Source of the DNA: Stenotrophomonas sp.
GTDB taxonomy: Bacteria; Pseudomonadota; Gammaproteobacteria; Xanthomonadales; Xanthomonadaceae
Direction of reading: 5' to 3'
Assembly: GCA_003484865.1 (NCBI GenBank)
Contig: DMZT01000158.1
Span: 1 to 7,448 of the forward strand
DNA: 7,448 nt
The position numbers were made by a program, and so were the translations under genes. The notes beneath the pieces were generated by a model. That model saw only the letters and a list, made by a program, of their open reading frames with translations. It made no database searches and was not told where the DNA came from. Numbering within the stretch: position 1 is the stretch's first letter; every line of letters begins with the position of its first letter. Shown here piece by piece: positions 1 through 5,840 of the stretch.

Positions 1-21
1 AACGAGACCCGGTGCCATGAA

Positions 22-49
22 GAAGCGCCGCCCCTGGGGGCGGCGCTTC
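22..49 (-). terminator. Hairpin terminator after the S9 peptidase gene
   Basis: Perfect inverted repeat with 13-bp arms (GAAGCGCCGCCCC at 22-34, its complement at 37-49). The two central bases cannot form a loop alone, so the real stem is probably 11 bp with a 6-nt loop. On the minus strand it begins 8 nt after the TAA stop of the peptidase. The following tract is only TTCATGG, so the U-run is poor, as is common for intrinsic terminators in GC-rich Xanthomonadaceae. It could instead act mainly as an mRNA 3'-end stabiliser. Confidence 0.8.
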
Positions 50-57
50 AAACCGGC

Positions 58-2121
58 TTATTCGCCGATGTGCTGCTTCAACCAGCCGTTGACAGTGTCG
101 TGCCACTGCACGCTGTTCTGCGGCTTGAGCACCCAGTGGTTCTCATCCGGGAAGTACAGGAACTTGGACTCGATACCCTGGCGCTGCGCAGCGGTGAACG
201 CGGCCAGGCCCTGCTCCACCGGAATGCGGTAGTCGAGCTGGCCATGCACGATCAGGATCGGCTTCTTCCAGTCGGCCACATGGTTGACCGGGTTGAACTT
301 CTCATAGTTGGCCGCCTTCTCGTACGGCGTGCCACCCTGCTCCCACTCGGTGAACCACAGCTCTTCGGTGCCGTAGCCCATCATGCGCTGGTCGAACACG
401 CCGTCATGATTGACCAGGCACTTCCACGGCTCGTTCCAGTTGCCGGCGATCCAGTTGACCATGAAGCCGCCGTAGCTGGCGCCCAGGGCACACGCCTTGT
501 CACCGTTGAGGAACGGGTACTGCTTCTGTGCCGCGGCCCAGCCCTTCTGCAGGTCTTCCAGCGGGCGGTCGCCCCAGTGCTGGCTGATCGCATCGGTGAA
601 GGCCTGGCCGTAGCCGGTGGAGCCGTGGAAGTCGATCATGACTACCGCGTAGCCCTGGCCGGCGTAGGTCTGCGGATTCCAGCGGTAGCTCCAGCCGTTG
701 CCGAAGCTGCCCTGCGGGCCACCGTGGATCAGGAACGCGACCGGGTAACTCTTGCCTTCCTGGTAGTTGTACGGCTTGACCACGTAACCGTGCACGGTCT
801 CGTTGTTCCAGCCCTTGAACTGGAACTGCTCGTAATCGCCGAAGGCGACGTCGGGCAGCATCTCACCGGCGCTCGGGGTGATCTCGCGCGGGTTGGCACC
901 ATCGAAGGCGGCCACGATGATCTGATCACCGCTCTTCAGACTGTTCTTCGTATACGCCAGCGTGGTGCCGGCGATCACCGGCGAGCCGATGCTGCCGCCG
1001 TCGGCCACCACTTCAGCGGTGCCGGTGGCGATATCGACGCCGAACAGGCGGTGCTCGCCCATGTCGTCGGCGCTGGTGTAGATCAGCGTGCCGTCACCGG
1101 ACAGCACGATCTCGCCGGCCGAACGATCCCACTTGGGTGCGATCTCGCGGGTCTTGCCGGTGGCCACGTCCATGGCCATCAGGCCGAAGCGATCCGCTTC
1201 GAAGCCCGGGCGCTTCATGGCGCGGTAGTACAGGGTCTTGCCGTCGGCGCTGAACACCGGGCCGGCATCCCAGGCCGGGTTGGCCGCGGTCAGGTTGACC
1301 GGGGCCTGCTTGCCCTCGGCATCCAGACGGTACAGATCGAAATTGGTCGACCACGGCTCCTGCTTGCCGGCCACGCGGATCGCGGCGACCACGGTCTTGC
1401 CATCCGGCGACCAGGTGAAGTCGTCATTGCCGCCGAACGGCTTGGACGGCGCATCGCCGGCCAGCGTCGCGCTGATCGCCGAAGCACCCTTCACCGCGGC
1501 GGCCTTGCCTGCCGGCAGCGGCGCCACGAACAGCGTGTTGCGGCGGCCATCGGCCCAGGTATCCCAATGGCGCACGAACAGGTTATCGAACACCTCACCG
1601 GTGTTCTTGCGCGCCTTGTGCGCGTCCAGCTTCTTGCTGGTGCACGCCAGGTCCGAACCGCAGTCCTGGAACACGCCGCTGCTGAAGGCCACGCGGTCGC
1701 CCTGCGGGGAGACGTGGAAGCTGTCCACATCGACGGGGAAGTCGGTCAGCTGGCGCGGCGTGCCGCCGGTGGTCGGCTGCGCGTAGAGCTGCTGGCTGCC
1801 GTTCTTGGCGCTCAGGAAGTACACCGTCTGGCCATCGGCCGACAGCGCTGCGGAATTGACGTTCCAACCGGCCGGAGTCAGCGGCTTGGGCGGGGCCAGG
1901 TCACGCGTGCGCAGGTTGCGGATGTACAGGCCGGTGCTGGCCTTGCTGTCGGTACCGACCACGCGCTTGGCGAAGATCACGTTGCCGCCATCGGCGGTGA
2001 GCAGCGGGCTGGAGACCCGATCCAGCGCGATCATGTCGCGCACATCCAGGCCACGCGTGGCCGCCAGCGAGGGCATCGCGGTCAGCAGGCACAACGGCAG
2101 CAGGGCGTAACGAAGTTTCAT
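58..2121 (-). CDS. Secreted S9-family serine peptidase (DPP5/acylaminoacyl-peptidase-like)
   Basis: A 687-aa exported peptidase of the prolyl oligopeptidase clan. Residues 1-20 form a Sec signal peptide (MKLR, hydrophobic core, PSLA before the likely cleavage), so it should act in the periplasm or outside the cell. Residues about 25-430 hold PD40/WD40-like propeller strands (SADGQTVYF near 94, SPQGDRVAF near 138, SPDGKTVV near 238, SADGKTLYY near 291, SGDGTLIYT near 341). Residues about 440-687 are an alpha/beta hydrolase with HGGPQG at 466-471 and the catalytic triad Ser549 (GASYGG), Asp630 (GQLDYRIP) and His662 (DENHW). Cysteine pairs C154/C160 and C544/C568 could form disulfides. Length and triad spacing resemble bacterial dipeptidyl-peptidase 5, which removes N-terminal dipeptides; that specificity is inference, and acylaminoacyl-peptidase activity is the alternative. 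I chose the ATG at 2119-2121 because it begins the signal peptide and has GGAGA 5 nt upstream; the reading frame extends 34 codons further, to 2223, without support. Confidence 0.93.
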   Translation of the reverse strand: MKLRYALLPLCLLTAMPSLAATRGLDVRDMIALDRVSSPLLTADGGNVIFAKRVVGTDSKASTGLYIRNLRTRDLAPPKPLTPAGWNVNSAALSADGQTVYFLSAKNGSQQLYAQPTTGGTPRQLTDFPVDVDSFHVSPQGDRVAFSSGVFQDCGSDLACTSKKLDAHKARKNTGEVFDNLFVRHWDTWADGRRNTLFVAPLPAGKAAAVKGASAISATLAGDAPSKPFGGNDDFTWSPDGKTVVAAIRVAGKQEPWSTNFDLYRLDAEGKQAPVNLTAANPAWDAGPVFSADGKTLYYRAMKRPGFEADRFGLMAMDVATGKTREIAPKWDRSAGEIVLSGDGTLIYTSADDMGEHRLFGVDIATGTAEVVADGGSIGSPVIAGTTLAYTKNSLKSGDQIIVAAFDGANPREITPSAGEMLPDVAFGDYEQFQFKGWNNETVHGYVVKPYNYQEGKSYPVAFLIHGGPQGSFGNGWSYRWNPQTYAGQGYAVVMIDFHGSTGYGQAFTDAISQHWGDRPLEDLQKGWAAAQKQYPFLNGDKACALGASYGGFMVNWIAGNWNEPWKCLVNHDGVFDQRMMGYGTEELWFTEWEQGGTPYEKAANYEKFNPVNHVADWKKPILIVHGQLDYRIPVEQGLAAFTAAQRQGIESKFLYFPDENHWVLKPQNSVQWHDTVNGWLKQHIGE

Positions 2122-2147
2122 CGGGGTCTCCGCGGAACGGCAAAACG

Positions 2148-2189
2148 CCGATGGTAGGGCCGAGGGGTGGCCCATGCAAAGGCCATCGG
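2148..2189 (-). promoter_or_regulatory. Candidate promoter and inverted-repeat operator for the S9 peptidase
   Basis: On the minus strand a -35-like TTTGCA (2175-2180) and a -10-like TACCAT (2151-2156) lie 18 bp apart, each matching four of six consensus bases. This predicts a start near 2144 and a leader of about 23 nt. A 7-bp inverted repeat, CCGATGG (2148-2154) and CCATCGG (2183-2189), brackets both elements. A smaller one, GGGCC (2157-2161) and GGCCC (2169-2173), lies in the spacer. The peptidase needs its own promoter because a strong hairpin separates it from the upstream transporter gene. No regulator family is recognised from the repeat. Confidence 0.35.
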
Positions 2190-2216
2190 TCATGCCGTGC
2201 CCTGGGCGCTCCAGAA

Positions 2217-2248
2217 ACGACAAACCCCGCCGGAGCGGGGTTTGTCGT
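2217..2248 (-). terminator. Hairpin terminator after the OPT transporter gene
   Basis: Perfect 14-bp inverted repeat (ACGACAAACCCCGC at 2217-2230, its complement at 2235-2248) with a 4-nt loop. On the minus strand it starts about 21 nt after the TAA stop of the OPT gene at 2270-2272. The stem contains a GGGGTTTG arm and is followed by TTTCTGG, a short imperfect T-tract. It lies roughly 95 nt before the peptidase start, so it should uncouple peptidase transcription from the OPT gene. Confidence 0.85.
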
Positions 2249-2269
2249 GACGCACACCGGGGTCGCTGG

Positions 2270-4240
2270 TTAGACCGAACCCACCGCGCGCTTGCCGGTG
2301 CGGTAGATCAGCCAACCAACCAGGAACAGCACGGCCAGCCCGATCCACTGCGCGCCCGGCAGGTGGAACGGCAGCGCCAGCACGTCGGCGCGGCTGCTGA
2401 TCACGATCGGCACTGCGATCGCGATACCCATCAGGGCTTCACCGGTGATCAGGCCGGCGGCGAACAGCACGCCCGGCTTGTGCACGCGGTCGCGGCCTTC
2501 TTCATCGTCGCCGCGGATCTTGTGGAAACGCTCCACCAGGTAGGCGATCAGGCCGCCCAGGAAGATCGGCACCATCAGCTCCAGCGGAAGGTAGATACCG
2601 ATCGCCGCGGCCAGCACCGGCACGCGGAAACGGGCGTTGCGCGACTTCAGCCAGCTGTCGAAGGCGATGATCGCCGCGCCGACCACGGCACCGATGCCGA
2701 TGAAGGTCCACGGCAGTTCGCCACCGAACAGGCCCTTGGCCACCGAGGCCATCAGGTTCGCCTGCGGTGCGGCCAGCGCGTTGGGATGCAGCTCGGACTT
2801 CACGCCGATGCCGTAGGCGGTGGCCAGCAGGTTCAGTACCGGCGCCATGATCAGCGCGCACGAGAACGCGCCGATGCCCAGCATCAGCTGCTGCTTCCAC
2901 GGGGTAGCGCCGACGATGTAACCGGCCTTGAGATCCTGCAGGTTGTCGCCACCGACCGCGGCCGCGCAGCACACCACCGCACCGATCATGATCGCGGCTA
3001 CCGCACCCAGCGGGGCGCCGCCCACGCCGACCGGGGTCAGGCCGTCCTTGCCGAGCAGCAGCACCAGCACCGCCGAGGCGAACAGGATGGTGGAGATGGT
3101 GATGCCCGAGACCGGGTTGTTGGAGGAGCCGATCAGGCCGGCCAGGTAGGCCGAGACCGAGACGAACAGGAAGCCGGCCACGATCATGATAAGCGTCATC
3201 GGGATCGAGACGTGCCACTGGCCCACGATGGCCTGGTACAGCGCCAACAGCGGCAGGGTGAACACCACCAGGGCCACCAGCATCCACTTCATCGGCAGGT
3301 CGCGCTCGGTGTGCGCCAGCGCCGGGCCACCGCTCTTGCGGGCCGCGGCAAAGCCACTCTTGACGCCATTGAGCAGCGACTTGCGCAGCGAGATCAGGGT
3401 CCAGACGCCGCCGATCAGCATCGCGCCCACACCCAGGTAACGCATCTTCGCGCCCCAGATGGCGAACGCCGCCTCGGTGGAGGTGGCCGTGGCGATCGAG
3501 GCGGCCAGGGCCGGATCGGTGTTCATGAAGAACGACTGGTACAGCGGAATGGCGATATGCCAGGTCAGGATCGAGCCGGACACCACCACGATGCCGACAT
3601 TCAGGCCGACGATGTAGCCCACACCCAGCAGCGCCGGGGACAGGTTGGTGCCGATGAAGGCGGTGATCTTCGAGCTGCCCACGTAGGCCGAGGTGGCCCA
3701 GGCATCCGGAATCAGGCGCAGGCCGCTTTCGGCGGCCAGCTTCACGAAGGCGCCGATCACCGCCGACACAGCCAGGATCTTCAGGCCCGGGCCGGGGTTT
3801 TCACCGGCCTTGAGCACTTCGGCGGCCGCCTTGCCTTCCGGGAACGGCAGCGGATCTTCGACGATCATCGAACGGCGCAGCGGCACCGAGAACAGCACGC
3901 CCAGCAGGCCACCCAGACCGGCGATGCCCAGCACCCACCAGTACTTGAAGTCCGGCCAGTACCCCATGATCACCAGCGCGGGGATGGTGAAGATCACGCC
4001 GGCGGCGATCGACGAGCCGGCCGAAGCACCGGTCTGGACGATGTTGTTTTCCAGGATGGTGCCACCGCCCAGCAGGCGCAGCACGCCCATGGAGATGACG
4101 GCCGCGGGAATCGCGGTGGCGATGGTCAGGCCTGCGAACAGACCGAGGTAGGCGTTGGCGGCCGACAGAATCACCGCCAGCACGATGGCAAGCACCACCG
4201 CGCGGAAAGTGAGCTGGCGTGGTGCAGCGTCGTTGTTCAT
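2270..4240 (-). CDS. OPT-family oligopeptide transporter
   Basis: A 656-aa inner-membrane protein with roughly 14-16 hydrophobic segments and no large soluble domain. Family features are: N-terminal PRQLTFRAVVLA (7-18) leading into the first helix with NAYLGLFAGLTIATAIPAA; ENNIVQTGASAGSSIAAG (64-81); the conserved loop PFPEGKAAAEVL (132-143); SSNNPVSGITIST in mid-protein; and NLQDLKAGYIVGATPWKQQ (433-451). OPT proteins (TC 2.A.67) are secondary transporters, probably proton-coupled, for oligopeptides or peptide-like metal chelates; the bacterial branch is poorly characterised, so the substrate is not assignable here. Start: ATG at 4238-4240 with AGGGG 5 nt upstream. An in-frame TTG at 4258 would add six residues and is less likely. 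The gene is divergent from the acyltransferase and is followed by its own terminator and then the S9 peptidase on the same strand, which favours a role in peptide uptake. Confidence 0.93.
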   Translation of the reverse strand: MNNDAAPRQLTFRAVVLAIVLAVILSAANAYLGLFAGLTIATAIPAAVISMGVLRLLGGGTILENNIVQTGASAGSSIAAGVIFTIPALVIMGYWPDFKYWWVLGIAGLGGLLGVLFSVPLRRSMIVEDPLPFPEGKAAAEVLKAGENPGPGLKILAVSAVIGAFVKLAAESGLRLIPDAWATSAYVGSSKITAFIGTNLSPALLGVGYIVGLNVGIVVVSGSILTWHIAIPLYQSFFMNTDPALAASIATATSTEAAFAIWGAKMRYLGVGAMLIGGVWTLISLRKSLLNGVKSGFAAARKSGGPALAHTERDLPMKWMLVALVVFTLPLLALYQAIVGQWHVSIPMTLIMIVAGFLFVSVSAYLAGLIGSSNNPVSGITISTILFASAVLVLLLGKDGLTPVGVGGAPLGAVAAIMIGAVVCCAAAVGGDNLQDLKAGYIVGATPWKQQLMLGIGAFSCALIMAPVLNLLATAYGIGVKSELHPNALAAPQANLMASVAKGLFGGELPWTFIGIGAVVGAAIIAFDSWLKSRNARFRVPVLAAAIGIYLPLELMVPIFLGGLIAYLVERFHKIRGDDEEGRDRVHKPGVLFAAGLITGEALMGIAIAVPIVISSRADVLALPFHLPGAQWIGLAVLFLVGWLIYRTGKRAVGSV

Positions 4241-4270
4241 GGAAGCCCCTGCTGGCAAAAAATCCCTGCC

Positions 4271-4280
4271 ACGCTAGCGT
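4271..4280. promoter_or_regulatory. Perfect 10-bp palindrome upstream of the OPT gene
   Basis: ACGCTAGCGT is self-complementary over all 10 bases and lies 31-40 nt upstream of the OPT start codon. That position suits a repressor site or a leader element. The match does not extend past 10 bp, and I found no convincing -35/-10 pair for OPT around it. It may therefore be chance. Confidence 0.25.
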
Positions 4281-4299
4281 TCATGTACGGGCAAGTCCA

Positions 4300-4322
4300 G
4301 TAGTGCCGGCCGCCGACCGGCA
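4300..4322 (+). repeat. Single SMAG-like REP palindrome (GTAG-tagged)
   Basis: A 23-bp element beginning GTAG (4300-4303), with arms TGCCGG (4304-4309) and CCGGCA (4317-4322). The stem continues inward with one C/A mismatch (4310/4316) and one further pair, leaving a 3-nt loop. The GTAG tag next to a GC-rich palindrome is the hallmark of SMAG REP elements of Stenotrophomonas maltophilia. It lies about 60 nt upstream of the OPT start and 141 nt upstream of the acyltransferase start, opposite in orientation to the related element at 5641-5663. Such elements are thought to be spread by RAYT-type transposases; none is encoded in this window. Confidence 0.8.
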
Positions 4323-4427
4323 ACCCCGCACCACCTGATCGAGGCCCCTGTTGACCTACGCGGGCCGCCGCCGCTGCGACACGCCGGACTCGGCAACGTC
4401 CAAGGCCGGGCCCATCCACTTTAGTTA

Positions 4428-4436
4428 TGTTATATC
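4428..4436 (+). promoter_or_regulatory. Candidate extended -10 promoter of the acyltransferase gene
   Basis: The sequence TG-T-TATATC fits the extended -10 pattern TGn followed by a TATAAT-like hexamer (four of six). It sits in a conspicuous AT-rich patch (4420-4440) inside otherwise GC-rich DNA. Transcription would start near 4443, giving a leader of about 20 nt before the GTG codon at 4464. No -35 element is visible at the expected distance. Confidence 0.35.
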
Positions 4437-4463
4437 CTATCGAACCGAGCAACCGGCGCTGCT

Positions 4464-5615
4464 GTGACGCATTCCCCCACCTCCCGCCTGACCTCCATCG
4501 ACCAGCTGCGCGGCACCGTCATCGTGCTGATGCTGCTCGACCACGTGCGCGAAACCTTCTACATGCACCAGCAGGTCGGCGACCCCATGGTGGTGGACCA
4601 GGTCGAGCCGGCGCTGTTCGTCAGCCGGCTGCTGGCGCATCTGTGTGCCCCGGTGTTCGTGCTGCTGACCGGCCTGTCGGCCTGGTTGTACGCCAGTGGC
4701 AAGCCGGATGGGCGCCGGGCCGCGTCGGCTTTCCTGCTCAAGCGCGGCCTGTTCCTGGTAGTGCTGGAGCTGCTGGTGGTCAACTTCGCGTGGACGCTGC
4801 AGTTCCCGCCCAGCGTGATGTACCTGCAGGTGATCTGGGCGATCGGCATCAGCATGATCGCGCTGGCCGGGCTGTTGTGGCTGCCACGCGGCGCACTGGC
4901 GGTGCTGGCGCTGGCCGTGATCGCCGGGCACAACCTGCTCGATGGCGTCCGCGTGCAGGGCGACGGGGTGCTGGCCGTGCTGTGGAAGGTGCTGCACCAG
5001 CGCGACTGGATCACCGTGACCGACGGGCTGCGCCTGCGCACCTCCTACCCGGTGCTGCCGTGGATCGGCGTCATTGCACTGGGCTGGGTGATCGGCCCGT
5101 GGTTCGCGCGCGGCGGCGATGCCCTCCTGCGCCAGCGTCGCCTGTGGATGGCCGGCGCCGGTGCGCTGCTGGCGTTCGTCATCCTGCGGGCGGTGAACCT
5201 CTACGGCGACAGCCCGTGGCAGTCCTTCGCCACACTGGGCAGCACGCTGATGAGCGTCTTCAACGTCACCAAGTACCCGCCCTCGCTCCTGTTCCTGCTG
5301 CTGACCCTGGGCATCGGCCTGCTGTTGCTGCGCCTGTACGAGCAGCCGCGCGTGGCACGGGCGCTGGCGCCACTGGCCGACATCGGCGCAGCACCGATGT
5401 TCTTCTACCTGCTGCACCTGTACGTGCTGAAGCTGCTGTACGTGCTGGCCGAAGCACGCTGGGGGCACACCCACGGCGCGTATGTCGCCGTGGACCACGT
5501 GGCGAGCCTGTGGGTGATCACCGTGGTGCTGGCACTGGCGCTGTACTGGCCGACCAGAGCGTTCGCGCGCTTCAAGGCGCGTCGGCGGGATCTGGCCTGG
5601 CTTCGCTATCTGTAA
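4464..5615 (+). CDS. DUF1624/HGSNAT-like multi-pass membrane acyltransferase
   Basis: A 383-aa integral membrane protein with about 9-10 hydrophobic segments. It resembles proteins annotated as heparan-alpha-glucosaminide N-acetyltransferase catalytic domain (DUF1624, PF07786). Supporting motifs are: N-terminal RLTSIDQLRG (8-17) followed by LMLLDHVRETF (22-32); CAPVFVLLTGLSAWL in the next segment; SYPVLPWIGV (194-203); and APMFFYLLHLYVLK near the C-terminus, with His318 in the membrane. The family is presumed to pass acetyl groups from acyl-CoA across the inner membrane onto an extracytoplasmic acceptor, often a sugar. The bacterial acceptor is unknown, and no glycan gene lies nearby to suggest one. 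The start is a GTG at 4464, placed just before the conserved N-terminus; no ATG is available in frame after the stop at 4422. There is no clear Shine-Dalgarno sequence upstream. It is divergent from OPT and followed by the repeat array. Confidence 0.85.
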   Translation: MTHSPTSRLTSIDQLRGTVIVLMLLDHVRETFYMHQQVGDPMVVDQVEPALFVSRLLAHLCAPVFVLLTGLSAWLYASGKPDGRRAASAFLLKRGLFLVVLELLVVNFAWTLQFPPSVMYLQVIWAIGISMIALAGLLWLPRGALAVLALAVIAGHNLLDGVRVQGDGVLAVLWKVLHQRDWITVTDGLRLRTSYPVLPWIGVIALGWVIGPWFARGGDALLRQRRLWMAGAGALLAFVILRAVNLYGDSPWQSFATLGSTLMSVFNVTKYPPSLLFLLLTLGIGLLLLRLYEQPRVARALAPLADIGAAPMFFYLLHLYVLKLLYVLAEARWGHTHGAYVAVDHVASLWVITVVLALALYWPTRAFARFKARRRDLAWLRYL

Positions 5616-5640
5616 GCGCGCGATGCCGGGATGGTGAGGC

Positions 5641-5663
5641 TGCCGGCCAGCGGCCGGCACTAC
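5641..5663 (-). repeat. Intact SMAG-like REP palindrome, first unit of the tandem array
   Basis: Perfect 8-bp arms, TGCCGGCC (5641-5648) and GGCCGGCA (5652-5659), with loop AGC and the tag CTAC (5660-5663), i.e. GTAG on the minus strand. It lies 25 nt after the acyltransferase stop and could also serve as that gene's transcript-end hairpin, since no other terminator is seen there. Compared with the element at 4300-4322 it is inverted and has an uninterrupted stem. Confidence 0.85.
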
Positions 5664-5778
5664 TAGAGCGTACCGGCCGGCACTACTAGAGCGTACCGGC
5701 CGGCACTACTGGAGCGTAGCGGCCGGCACTACGACAGCGGCGCGGCCGATACCACGACGGCGGAGCGGCCAGACACGG
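5641..5778. repeat. 23-bp tandem array derived from a SMAG-like element (about 6 units)
   Basis: Units of exactly 23 bp follow head to tail: 5641-5663 (intact palindrome), 5664-5686, 5687-5709, 5710-5732, 5733-5755 and 5756-5778. Units 2 and 3 are identical. Unit 4 differs from them at two positions, and units 5 and 6 are degenerate but keep the AGCG/GGCGG and CGGCC blocks in phase. Units 2-4 keep the right half (CCGGCCGGCACTAC or CGGCCGGCACTAC) but have lost the left arm of the palindrome, replaced by TAGAGCGTA or TGGAGCGTA. The array fills most of the 225-bp gap between the acyltransferase and the peptide transporter and ends about 25 bp before the transporter's -10 element. No spacers and no coding content are present. 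Confidence 0.85.
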
Positions 5779-5803
5779 CACGGCTGACCCTTCGCCCCGG
5801 GCC

Positions 5804-5809
5804 TATACT
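5804..5809 (+). promoter_or_regulatory. Candidate -10 element of the POT transporter gene
   Basis: TATACT matches five of six bases of the sigma-70 -10 consensus and predicts a start near 5816, about 25 nt before the ATG at 5841. No good -35 hexamer lies 16-18 bp upstream. The closest is CTGACC at 5784-5789, only 14 bp away. The leader is C-rich and lacks a Shine-Dalgarno-like sequence. Confidence 0.45.
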
Positions 5810-5840
5810 CGCCCCCTTGTCCGCCCTGCCCGATCCCTCG

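Noticed and set aside
2122..2223. N-terminal extension of the S9 peptidase to 2223
   Set aside because: The extra 34 codons overlap the terminator of the preceding gene and the candidate promoter. They would also place the signal peptide internally.
4241..4258. TTG start at 4258 for the OPT transporter
   Set aside because: The six added residues overlap the AGGGG ribosome-binding sequence that is well placed for the ATG at 4240, and the added residues do not look like family sequence.
4424..4446. Zur-like box in the AT-rich patch upstream of the acyltransferase
   Set aside because: The left half (GTTATGTTATA) resembles one half of the enterobacterial Zur consensus as I remember it, but the right half does not match (about four of eleven). 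No zinc-related gene is adjacent. An extended -10 element explains the AT-richness more simply.
4237..4452. Small gene of about 71 codons on the minus strand in the divergent region
   Set aside because: It overlaps the OPT start and runs through the REP-like palindrome, has no ribosome-binding site, and its translation shows no coherent features.
5641..5778. CRISPR array
   Set aside because: The 23-bp units abut with no unique spacers, decay gradually, and have no cas genes nearby. They derive from a SMAG-like REP palindrome.
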